Shown here: piece after piece, positions 42,889 to 50,551 of the stretch
How the letters are laid out: the number at the start of each line of letters is the position of its first letter
How positions within the stretch are numbered: the stretch's first letter is position 1
NCBI GenBank assembly: GCA_934293575.1
Contig: CAKQYU010000004.1
Location: forward strand, 124,001 to 188,000
Direction of reading: 5' to 3'
Origin: an uncultured Lachnospiraceae bacterium
GTDB taxonomy: Bacteria > Bacillota > Clostridia > Lachnospirales > Lachnospiraceae
DNA length: 64,000 nucleotides
Notes under the pieces: model-generated
What the model was told of the DNA's origin: nothing
The model's input: the letters and a program-made list of their open reading frames with translations, nothing else
Database searches by the model: none
Made by a program: the position numbers and the translations under genes

Positions 42889-42917
42889 TTGCTTTTTGTT
42901 GGGATGTGATTTACAAT
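42889..42917 (+). promoter_or_regulatory. Promoter of nrdD
   Basis: TTGCTT (42889-42894), 17-bp spacer, TACAAT (42912-42917). Predicted start ~42924, inside the NrdR-box-like palindrome. Confidence 0.55.
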
Positions 42918-42918
42918 A

Positions 42919-42934
42919 GCACAAGATGTTGTGG
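42919..42934. promoter_or_regulatory. NrdR-box-like palindrome at nrdD promoter
   Basis: GCACAAGATGTTGTGG contains CACAA-N4-TTGTG, close to the NrdR consensus ACACAATATATTGTGT, and covers the predicted nrdD transcription start. A partial second site (ACAA-N7-TTGT, 42963-42977) lies downstream at a spacing different from the usual ~31 bp. Confidence 0.5.
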
Positions 42935-43048
42935 CTCGGATATGAAAATTAACTTATTCTGTACAATAATTAGTTGTTGATATCGAGTTTATACATATAT
43001 ATTGGGGACGTAGGGATGATTATGTCTGTAACAAAAAGGGGAATGAAT

Positions 43049-45256
43049 ATGAGAATTATTAAAAGAAGTGGAACAGAGGTTGCATTTGATATCACCAAAA
43101 TTGTGGCGGCGGTAGAAAAGGCAAATAAGGAAGTAGTGGAAACAGATCGTTTAACCTCTGAACAGATTCGTGAGATTGCAAAGAAGGTAACTTTGACCTG
43201 TGATAGTATGAACCGTACTTTCAGTGTGGAAGAAATTCAGGATTTAGTCGAAAATGAGATTATGGAAACACAGGCGTTTGAGGTTGCCAGAAAATATATT
43301 ACCTATCGGTATAAAAGAGCAATGGTTCGTAAATCAAATTCCACGGATGAACAGATTCTTAGCCTGATTGAGTGTAACAATGAAGAAGCCAAACAGGAAA
43401 ATTCCAACAAGAATCCGATTGTAAACAGTGTGCAAAGAGATTATATGGCAGGAGAAGTAAGTAAGGATATCACAAAGAGATTTTTGCTTCCGGAAAAAAT
43501 TGTAAAGGCACATGAAGAAGGAATTATACATTTTCATGATTCGGATTATTTTGCCCAGCATATGCATAATTGTTGTCTGGTTAATTTGGAGGATATGTTA
43601 CAAAACGGAACGGTTATCAGCGAGACGATGATTGACCGCCCGAAGAGTTTTTCAACAGCCTGCAATATTGCAACACAGAGTATTGCACAGATTGCCAGCT
43701 CACAGTATGGCGGACAGAGTATCACATTGGCACATCTGGCGCCGTTTGTGGATGTAAGCCGAAAAAAGTATTTAAAGATGGTGGAAGAAGAGTACGAATC
43801 TGCCGGATTGGACGTGAATACGGAACAGATTGCCAAAATCGCAGAATTGCGTGTGCGCGAGGAGATACGTCGTGGCGTACAGATGATACAATATCAGGTG
43901 ATTACATTGATGACAACAAATGGTCAGGCTCCGTTTGTAACGGTATTTATGTACCTAAATGAAGTGCCGGAAGGCAGAACGAGGGATGATCTGGCATTGG
44001 TCATTGAAGAAATGCTGACACAGAGAATCCTTGGTGTCAAAAATGAAAAGGGTGTTTACATTACACCGGCATTTCCAAAACTTATCTATGTGTTGGAAGA
44101 GGATAATGTTACAGAGAACGGAAAATACTGGTATTTAACCAAGTTGGCAGCACAGTGTACAGCAAAACGAATGGTTCCGGACTATATATCCGAAAAGGTC
44201 ATGAAGAAGTTAAAGAAAGGTGACTGCTATCCATGTATGGGTTGTCGTTCTTTCCTTACACCGGATACTTTTACCGATGCGGGTAAGGTTGGAAATGTTG
44301 CAAATGCGGGAGATTATTCTGACAAGAAACACAAATATTACGGACGTTTTAATCAGGGCGTTGTTACTTTGAATCTGGTTGACGTGGCATGTTCTTCCAA
44401 TGGTAATATTGAACGTTTCTGGGAAATTTTAGATGAACGTTTAGCGTTATGTTATGAAGCGTTGATGTGCAGACATAATCGGTTAAAGGGAACACCTTCG
44501 GATGTGGCACCAATCTTATGGCAGTATGGAGCTTTGGCGCGGTTGGAAAAAGGAGAACCGATTGATAAGCTGTTATACAATGGATATTCTACCATTTCGT
44601 TGGGATATGCAGGACTTTGTGAGTGTACCAGATATATGACCGGCTTATCTCATACAAATCCGGAGGCAACACCGTTTGCATTGGAAGTAATGAAAGCATT
44701 GAATAATGCCTGTGCAAAATGGAAGGCAGAAACCAATATTGATTTCAGTATTTATGGAACCCCATTGGAGTCTACCACTTATAAATTTGCAAAATGCTTA
44801 CAAAAACGGTTTGGTAAAATAGAAGGCGTAACGGATAAAAACTATATAACAAACAGCTATCATGTACATGTAACGGAAAATATTGATGCGTTTGAAAAGT
44901 TAAGTTTTGAAGCACAATTTCAGGAATTGTCGCCGGGAGGAGCTGTCAGTTATGTAGAAGTTCCGAACATGCAGAATAATATTGATGCTGTATTGGCGGT
45001 TATGAAACATATATATGACAATATTATGTATGCGGAGTTGAATACAAAGAGTGATTACTGTCAGGTATGCGGTTTTGACGGAGAAATCCAGATTGCATCA
45101 AACGAGGATGGTAAATTGATTTGGAAATGTCCAAACTGCGGTAATACAGATGAGGATAAAATGAATGTAGCACGTCGTACATGCGGATATATCGGAACAC
45201 AGTTCTGGAATCAGGGACGGACACAGGAAATACAGGATCGGGTATTGCATTTGTAA
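43049..45256 (+). CDS. nrdD: Anaerobic (class III) ribonucleoside-triphosphate reductase
   Basis: Makes dNTPs without oxygen using a glycyl radical. The 735-residue protein starts with an ATP-cone (MRIIKRSGTEVAFDITKIV, ~1-90), then the NrdD barrel with HDSDYFAQHMHNCCLVN and PCMGCRSFLTP, a C-terminal zinc site (YCQVCGF, CPNCGN) and the radical Gly713 in RRTCGYIG. The start at 43049 is set by AAAGGGGAATGAAT and by the family N-terminus; further upstream ATGs lack good spacing. The activase gene nrdG, usually next to it, is not in the window. A strict or facultative anaerobe is implied. Confidence 0.97.
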   Translation: MRIIKRSGTEVAFDITKIVAAVEKANKEVVETDRLTSEQIREIAKKVTLTCDSMNRTFSVEEIQDLVENEIMETQAFEVARKYITYRYKRAMVRKSNSTDEQILSLIECNNEEAKQENSNKNPIVNSVQRDYMAGEVSKDITKRFLLPEKIVKAHEEGIIHFHDSDYFAQHMHNCCLVNLEDMLQNGTVISETMIDRPKSFSTACNIATQSIAQIASSQYGGQSITLAHLAPFVDVSRKKYLKMVEEEYESAGLDVNTEQIAKIAELRVREEIRRGVQMIQYQVITLMTTNGQAPFVTVFMYLNEVPEGRTRDDLALVIEEMLTQRILGVKNEKGVYITPAFPKLIYVLEEDNVTENGKYWYLTKLAAQCTAKRMVPDYISEKVMKKLKKGDCYPCMGCRSFLTPDTFTDAGKVGNVANAGDYSDKKHKYYGRFNQGVVTLNLVDVACSSNGNIERFWEILDERLALCYEALMCRHNRLKGTPSDVAPILWQYGALARLEKGEPIDKLLYNGYSTISLGYAGLCECTRYMTGLSHTNPEATPFALEVMKALNNACAKWKAETNIDFSIYGTPLESTTYKFAKCLQKRFGKIEGVTDKNYITNSYHVHVTENIDAFEKLSFEAQFQELSPGGAVSYVEVPNMQNNIDAVLAVMKHIYDNIMYAELNTKSDYCQVCGFDGEIQIASNEDGKLIWKCPNCGNTDEDKMNVARRTCGYIGTQFWNQGRTQEIQDRVLHL

Positions 45257-45270
45257 AAAACAGATAAAAT

Positions 45271-45307
45271 AAAAAATCAGAATCCGGAAAATGGATTCTG
45301 ATTTTTT
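45271..45307. terminator. Bidirectional terminator between nrdD and cold-shock gene
   Basis: AAAAAATCAGAATCC (45271-45285) pairs perfectly with GGATTCTGATTTTTT (45293-45307). Confidence 0.95.
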
Positions 45308-45320
45308 TATTTGTATGCGA

Positions 45321-45527
45321 TTATGCTTCCGGTGTTACGTTTACGGCCTGAGCGCCCTTTTCACCTTCTACAATATCAAATGTTACAGTCTGACCATCTT
45401 TTAATGTTTTGTGACCTTCACCTGTGATACCGGAAAAATGTACGAATACATCCTCTCCTGTCTCGCTATTTGTGATGAACCCAAATCCCTTTGGATCATT
45501 AAACCACTTTACTGTACCTTTGTTCAT
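45321..45527 (-). CDS. Cold-shock protein (CspA family)
   Basis: A 68-residue single cold-shock domain that binds RNA and ssDNA as a chaperone. Both RNP motifs are present: KGFGFIT and VFVHFSGI, after the start MNKGTVKWFN. The start at 45527 is set by AAGGAGGTA; the frame is open 11 codons further 5' but without a ribosome site. A ~95-base 5' leader is predicted, as in many csp genes, and contains a sequence complementary to the ribosome site. It is a single-gene unit convergent with nrdD. Confidence 0.96.
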   Translation of the reverse strand: MNKGTVKWFNDPKGFGFITNSETGEDVFVHFSGITGEGHKTLKDGQTVTFDIVEGEKGAQAVNVTPEA

Positions 45528-45534
45528 AAAAGAG

Positions 45535-45567
45535 TACCTCCTTATAAATAATTGTATCATAGAGGTA
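45535..45567 (-). promoter_or_regulatory. Possible Shine-Dalgarno-masking hairpin in cold-shock leader
   Basis: On the minus strand TACCTC (45567-45562) is complementary to GAGGTA (45540-45535), which is part of the AAGGAGGTA ribosome site. Pairing around a 21-base AT-rich loop would hide it. The stem is only 6 bp, so this is a weak prediction. Confidence 0.35.
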
Positions 45568-45627
45568 ATACAAATACCAAGACAACAAACGTAATGGTAT
45601 CACTTAACACTTTATAAATACATGCAT

Positions 45628-45656
45628 AGTCTATCATTATTAAAATTGGAAGTCAA
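45628..45656 (-). promoter_or_regulatory. Promoter of cold-shock gene
   Basis: On the minus strand, TTGACT (45656-45651), 17-bp spacer, TAGACT (45633-45628). Predicted start ~45621. Confidence 0.5.
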
Positions 45657-45773
45657 TGAAATTACGGAAAAAGATTGAAGAAAAATGAACATTATAGTAA
45701 TATATATTTGATTGGGCTTTATGAACAACAAATGAACTTTAGAATACACAATAAAAGGAACGAGGCGTCTTTG

Positions 45774-46697
45774 ATGAGAAAATGTATAGGGATGATTCTT
45801 GCGTGTCTTGGAGTGATGTTTGTACTTTCCGGTTGTCAGAAAGACTATTATGGATATGGCAAGCCGTTTGAAATGAGTACATCAAAATTACCGGGATACT
45901 ACAATGAAGATATAAAAAATATAAGTGCGGATAATTATGAACGTTTTATGCATGCCAGCTATATTCAGGTAATGGATAAGTATGGTAATATGCAGAAAAT
46001 TAAAATCAGTGCCAATATCAAACGTCACAACTGGGATTTTGAGAATTTAGACAGCAGCGGTCTGTTTAAGAATTATATTGATGATCAGGGACCTAGAAAA
46101 GTTGGAATCGATGTATCGGAACATCAGGGGGTAATTGACTGGCAGGCAGTTGCACCGAATGTTGATTTTGCAATTATCCGTATGGGATATCGTGGATATA
46201 CAAGTGGTGGTATTGTTATGGATGCATATTATAATACCAACATGGAGCAGGCAACCGCCAATGGAATTCCGGTAGGCATTTATTTTTATTCCCAGGCAAC
46301 CAGTTACGAAGAAGGTGTGGAAGAAGCAAATTATGTTTTGAACAATTACGGAGATTATGGACTGGCATATCCGATTGTATTGGATTGTGAGGATCCTATG
46401 CAGGAAGATGCAAGAACGAATGATATGTCGGTAGAACAGCATACACAGGCAGCGTTAGGATTTATTGATACGATTAAGGCATCCGGACATCGTGTAATGA
46501 TATATACAAATCGTATGTATTTTGCACTTTATCTGAATCTGGATGAGATTTATCCTTGCCCAATCTGGTTTGCACAGTATGCGGATGAACCGGATTGGCC
46601 ATATGAGTTTGAAATGTGGCAATATACAGAAGGAGGCACCGTACCGGGAATTAACGGAACGGTGGATATGAATTTACAGATGAAGGAAATTCAATAA
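45774..46697 (+). CDS. GH25 muramidase-like lipoprotein
   Basis: A 307-residue lipoprotein with signal peptide ending in lipobox LSGC (Cys21), a ~95-residue spacer of unknown fold and a GH25 lysozyme domain (~105-307). Family marks are KVGIDVSEHQGVIDW (first catalytic Asp), FAIIRMGYRGY, YPIVLDCED (acidic pair) and MWQYTEGGTVPGINGTVDMN. It would cleave the N-acetylmuramic-acid bond in peptidoglycan at the outer membrane face. The start at 45774 is set by GAGGCG and by the signal peptide. A c-di-GMP-related gene follows after 54 nt. Confidence 0.92.
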   Translation: MRKCIGMILACLGVMFVLSGCQKDYYGYGKPFEMSTSKLPGYYNEDIKNISADNYERFMHASYIQVMDKYGNMQKIKISANIKRHNWDFENLDSSGLFKNYIDDQGPRKVGIDVSEHQGVIDWQAVAPNVDFAIIRMGYRGYTSGGIVMDAYYNTNMEQATANGIPVGIYFYSQATSYEEGVEEANYVLNNYGDYGLAYPIVLDCEDPMQEDARTNDMSVEQHTQAALGFIDTIKASGHRVMIYTNRMYFALYLNLDEIYPCPIWFAQYADEPDWPYEFEMWQYTEGGTVPGINGTVDMNLQMKEIQ

Positions 46698-46751
46698 TAA
46701 AACAGATAGAAGTAATAATTTTTCTGTAAGGGGAGACAAGGGGCAGAAAAT

Positions 46752-48668
46752 ATGCAGATGAATTTAGATTTGGAAATTGGAGCGCTGGTTATCGTGGCAG
46801 TTGTAATATGTCTTCAAAGATTCGGAAGATATGTTCCAATCCTCAGAAGCCGGATTTTTATACAGATGTTGATGGTACAGATGTTGGCGATTATATTGAA
46901 TATCGGTTCAAGGCTGGCTTTGTATTATTTAGGAGCTACATCTTATAACTGGGTAAAGTATATTGTTGATTGTTATTATATGCTGCAATATAGTGTGGTA
47001 TTGTTTGCAATGTCATATCTGGTTGCATGGATTGGAAAAAGTTTAAAAAGAAATCGGGTTGCAAGAATGATAACAACGATTCCGTTTCTTGTATTTGGTG
47101 AAGAAGTAATCCGGATGTTTCTTACGCAGCATTTGTTTGTTTATAACAGCCGGTATGGATATGTGGAAACATCACAGATTTACATACTGAATCTGATGGT
47201 TGCATTTACGGTTTTATATTCCGTTATATATTGCATGATGAATACAAGGGTTGTTTCCTATCATCGGTTGACGGTAATTGCAACATTGGGATTGTCTCTT
47301 GGAGTTGCAGAGGTTATACAAATGCAGATTCCTTCCGTATTGTTTGTTGACTTTACGGTAGCAATCGTATTTTTGCTTTTGTATTTTATTGTACAGAATC
47401 CGTCCGATATGTTAGATAATAATACGCAGGTGCTGAATCGGAATATGTTTGATGAATTGTTGCGTGCGGATATTTATAACAAAAAAAGCTTTGATTTGAT
47501 TATTCTTGCATTGGATGATTTCAAAATTATCAATAAAACTTATGGTATTACAGCCGGGGATATGTTGCTAATTCAGGTGGCAAGATTTTTACAGGGAATC
47601 GATTCAAAATGCATGGTTTACCGATATGGTTCGGATCAGTTTGCAGTACAGATTCACCATGGTAAAGCAAATTTTGAAAAGGTTCTTTCCGATATTGAGG
47701 AGCGTTTTCGACATCCGTGGATTACGGAGGAATTTTCAACGATGTTGTCTTCGACGATTTGTTGTATTACATGGCCGGATGACGGGGATGAATATGCGGA
47801 CATTGTAGATGTAATCGACTTTTCCGTTTTGTCTGCCAAGAAGAACGGAAAGGGAAGTATCGTATATGCAAAGAATATGGATTTACAATCCCTTCGAAAA
47901 GAAAAGGCAATTGAAAAGGCAATTGAACAGGCGATTGAACAGGATACGTTGGAAGTACATTATCAGCCGATATTTAATACGGAAAAGGGTTGTTATACAT
48001 CTGCAGAAGCATTGGTGCGAATCAAGGATGACCTTCTTGGCAATATTTCACCGGAGATTTTTATTCCGATTGCAGAACGGAACGGTTCCATTATCCGAAT
48101 GGGTAATATGATTTTTGAAAAGGTATGTAAGTTTATTTCGGAAAATAATATGCGGAATACGACAATCGAATATATTGAGATAAATGTATCGGCGGTACAG
48201 TGTATGCAGGAAGATTTTGTGGATACACTGAATGAGATTATGGAACGCTATGGTGTGCAGCCGGATCAGATTAATTTGGAGGTAACCGAAACCGCTGCGG
48301 TTAATTCGATTGCAGTATTGCAGGAGAATGTAGAACGTCTGCATCGCCAGGGTATTTCTTTTGCATTGGATGATTATGGTTCCGGTTATGCGACGATTGG
48401 ATATATTCATCAGCTGCCGTTTAAGATTATCAAGCTGGATAAATTAATGGTATGGGATGCATTTGAAAATGAAAGAGCGGGAATTACCTTACGTTATACG
48501 GTTGGAATGTTGAAGGAGTTAAAGGTACATATTGTGGCTGAGGGCGTTGAGACGTTAGAACAGCAAAGCAGACTGTCGGATATCGGATGTGATTATTTGC
48601 AGGGCTGGTATTATTCAAAGGCAGTTCCGCCGAATGAATTTGCAAAATTAATTGAAAAAGCAAGTTAG
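46752..48668 (+). CDS. Membrane protein with degenerate GGDEF and intact EAL domain
   Basis: A 638-residue protein with about seven N-terminal membrane helices (~8-215), a GGDEF domain (~225-385) and an EAL domain (~395-635). The GGDEF signature is GSDQF (293-297), so cyclase activity is unlikely. The EAL domain looks complete: EALVR (419-423), INVSAVQ, LEVTETA, LDDYGSGYA, KLDK and VAEGVET. It is therefore predicted to hydrolyse c-di-GMP, perhaps with the GGDEF part as a nucleotide sensor. The ribosome site is AAGGGGC. Substrate control of motility or adhesion fits the chemotaxis genes in the window. Confidence 0.92.
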   Translation: MQMNLDLEIGALVIVAVVICLQRFGRYVPILRSRIFIQMLMVQMLAIILNIGSRLALYYLGATSYNWVKYIVDCYYMLQYSVVLFAMSYLVAWIGKSLKRNRVARMITTIPFLVFGEEVIRMFLTQHLFVYNSRYGYVETSQIYILNLMVAFTVLYSVIYCMMNTRVVSYHRLTVIATLGLSLGVAEVIQMQIPSVLFVDFTVAIVFLLLYFIVQNPSDMLDNNTQVLNRNMFDELLRADIYNKKSFDLIILALDDFKIINKTYGITAGDMLLIQVARFLQGIDSKCMVYRYGSDQFAVQIHHGKANFEKVLSDIEERFRHPWITEEFSTMLSSTICCITWPDDGDEYADIVDVIDFSVLSAKKNGKGSIVYAKNMDLQSLRKEKAIEKAIEQAIEQDTLEVHYQPIFNTEKGCYTSAEALVRIKDDLLGNISPEIFIPIAERNGSIIRMGNMIFEKVCKFISENNMRNTTIEYIEINVSAVQCMQEDFVDTLNEIMERYGVQPDQINLEVTETAAVNSIAVLQENVERLHRQGISFALDDYGSGYATIGYIHQLPFKIIKLDKLMVWDAFENERAGITLRYTVGMLKELKVHIVAEGVETLEQQSRLSDIGCDYLQGWYYSKAVPPNEFAKLIEKAS

Positions 48669-48729
48669 CTTATTGTGGCCTGTGGCAGGAACGCCATGGG
48701 CTATTTGATATTGAAAAAGGAGATTAAAA

Positions 48730-49473
48730 ATGAAGAAAGTAAAAGCAGTAATTTTAGCAGCAGGTAAAGGAACAAGAATGAAGTCAGAATTACCAAAGGT
48801 AATTCATAAAGCATTGGGAAAACCAATGGTAGAGTATTCAATTGAGGCAGCGGTTGAAGCAGGCGCGGATATGTCCGATGTTTGTTTGGTTGTCGGACAT
48901 AAGGCAGATATGGTAAAGGATGTTGTTGGTGAAGGTGTAACTTATGTTTTACAAGAGGAACAGCTTGGAACCGGTCATGCAGTAAAATGTGCAAAAGAAT
49001 TTATCGGAACAGACGGTCTTACGATGGTATTGTGCGGAGATACTCCGTTGATTACAGGTGCGACTCTGAAAACTTTGGTAGATACGCATATTGCGGAGAA
49101 TAATGCAATTACGGTATTGACTGCCAAGGTAGATGATCCGACCGGTTATGGACGTATTATCAAGGATGAGGATGGCAATTTTATCAAGATTGTAGAACAA
49201 AAGGATGCATCGGAGGAAGAACAGAAGGTAAATGAAATTAATTCCGGGATGTATCTGTTTGATTCCGGCATACTAAGTCGGACATTGGATATGATAGACA
49301 ATAACAATGCACAGGGAGAATATTATCTGACAGATACCATAGAGATTGTAAAAAACAAGAATCTTGGCAGAGTGGCAACGGTTGTAGTTAAGGATGCCAA
49401 TGAAATTAAAGGAGTAAATTCTCCAGAGCAGCTGAAAGAGGCAGAAGATATTTTGATGCAAAGAGGAAAATAA
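48730..49473 (+). CDS. UDP-GlcNAc pyrophosphorylase, single-domain GlmU
   Basis: A 247-residue protein that corresponds to only the N-terminal uridyltransferase half of GlmU. Catalytic motifs are intact: LAAGKGTRMKSELPKV (~9-24), QLGTGHAV, LCGDTPLI, EINSGMYLFD and VNSPEQLKEAE at the end. The left-handed beta-helix acetyltransferase domain of normal ~455-residue GlmU is absent; the stop is followed after 1 nt by pth, so this is not an obvious frameshift. It should make UDP-GlcNAc from GlcNAc-1-P; the acetyltransferase must come from elsewhere. The ribosome site is AAAAAGGAG. Confidence 0.88.
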   Translation: MKKVKAVILAAGKGTRMKSELPKVIHKALGKPMVEYSIEAAVEAGADMSDVCLVVGHKADMVKDVVGEGVTYVLQEEQLGTGHAVKCAKEFIGTDGLTMVLCGDTPLITGATLKTLVDTHIAENNAITVLTAKVDDPTGYGRIIKDEDGNFIKIVEQKDASEEEQKVNEINSGMYLFDSGILSRTLDMIDNNNAQGEYYLTDTIEIVKNKNLGRVATVVVKDANEIKGVNSPEQLKEAEDILMQRGK

Positions 49474-49474
49474 A

Positions 49475-50038
49475 ATGAAACTGATTGTTGGACTTGGTAA
49501 TCCTACTGAAAAATATGATAATACAAGACATAATGTTGGATTTGATGTTATTGATGCTTTGGTGGAACAATATGGAGTTGCACTGGATACGATGAAACAT
49601 AAGGGTGTATATGGTAAGGGAATGATTGAAGGGCAGTCTGTTATTTTGTTAAAACCGATGACATATATGAACTTAAGTGGGGAAAGCGTCGGTGCGGTTG
49701 CAAATTATTACAAAATAGCACCGGAAGACGTCATTGTTATTTGTGATGATATCAATCTGGATATGGGAAGGCTTCGGATTCGGAGAAAAGGAAGTGCCGG
49801 TGGTCACAATGGGATTAAGAACATCATTGCACATTTGCAGACGGAGGATTTTCCAAGAATCCGTGTCGGTGTTGGGATGAAGCCTGCACATATGGATTTG
49901 GCGGATTATGTGTTGTCCCGTTTTTCCAAACAGGAACGGGAAGTGATGGACACCGGATATGATAAAGCTTGCAAAGCAGCCATTTTGATGTTGCAGGGCG
50001 ATATGGAACAGGCGATGAATCAATATAACGGAAAGTAG
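49475..50038 (+). CDS. pth: Peptidyl-tRNA hydrolase
   Basis: Frees tRNA from stalled peptidyl-tRNA. The 187-residue protein shows GLGNPTEKYDNTRHNVGF (catalytic His19), KPMTYMNLSG and DDINLDMGRLRIR with the catalytic Asp, plus GSAGGHNG. It begins one base after the glmU stop and uses AAGAGGAAAAT as ribosome site, so translation is coupled. The glmU-pth pairing is part of a conserved Firmicute order. trmL follows after 9 nt. Confidence 0.97.
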   Translation: MKLIVGLGNPTEKYDNTRHNVGFDVIDALVEQYGVALDTMKHKGVYGKGMIEGQSVILLKPMTYMNLSGESVGAVANYYKIAPEDVIVICDDINLDMGRLRIRRKGSAGGHNGIKNIIAHLQTEDFPRIRVGVGMKPAHMDLADYVLSRFSKQEREVMDTGYDKACKAAILMLQGDMEQAMNQYNGK

Positions 50039-50047
50039 GAAACAGAT

Positions 50048-50539
50048 ATGATTAACATTGTATTACATGAGCCGGAAATGCCGGCAAATACAGGAAATAT
50101 AGGAAGAACCTGCGTGGCAACAGGTGCAAGGCTGCATTTGATTGAACCGTTAGGCTTCCGGATTAATGACAAGATGATAAAAAGAGCGGGAATGGATTAC
50201 TGGGATAAGTTAGATGTTACAACCTATGTAAGTTACGAAGATTTTCTGAAAAAGAATCCCGGAGCAAAAATATATATGGCAACAACAAAATCCAAGCAGA
50301 CTTATACAGATGTGCATTATGAAGAGGATTGTTATATCATGTTTGGAAAGGAAAGTGCAGGTATTCCGGAAGAGATTCTTCTTGAAAATAAAGATACCTG
50401 TGTAAGGATTCCGATGTTAGATGATATTCGTTCTCTGAATCTGTCAAATTCCGTAGCGATTGTGTTGTATGAAGCATTGAGACAGAATGGTTTTTCTCAT
50501 TTTCAAATGGAAGGACAGTTACACCATTATGAATGGTAG
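50048..50539 (+). CDS. trmL: tRNA (cytidine/uridine-34 2'-O)-methyltransferase
   Basis: A 163-residue minimal SPOUT enzyme that methylates the wobble ribose of some leucine tRNAs. Markers are HEPEMPANTGNIGRTCVATG, split as HEPEMPANTG and NIGRTCVATG, then MDYWDKL, FGKESAGIPEEIL and the SAM knot IPMLDDIRSLNLSNSVAI. Length is typical. It belongs to the co-directional run from glmU onward, 9 nt after pth and 12 nt before mutS2. Confidence 0.95.
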   Translation: MINIVLHEPEMPANTGNIGRTCVATGARLHLIEPLGFRINDKMIKRAGMDYWDKLDVTTYVSYEDFLKKNPGAKIYMATTKSKQTYTDVHYEEDCYIMFGKESAGIPEEILLENKDTCVRIPMLDDIRSLNLSNSVAIVLYEALRQNGFSHFQMEGQLHHYEW

Positions 50540-50551
50540 CAGGATGGAAAT

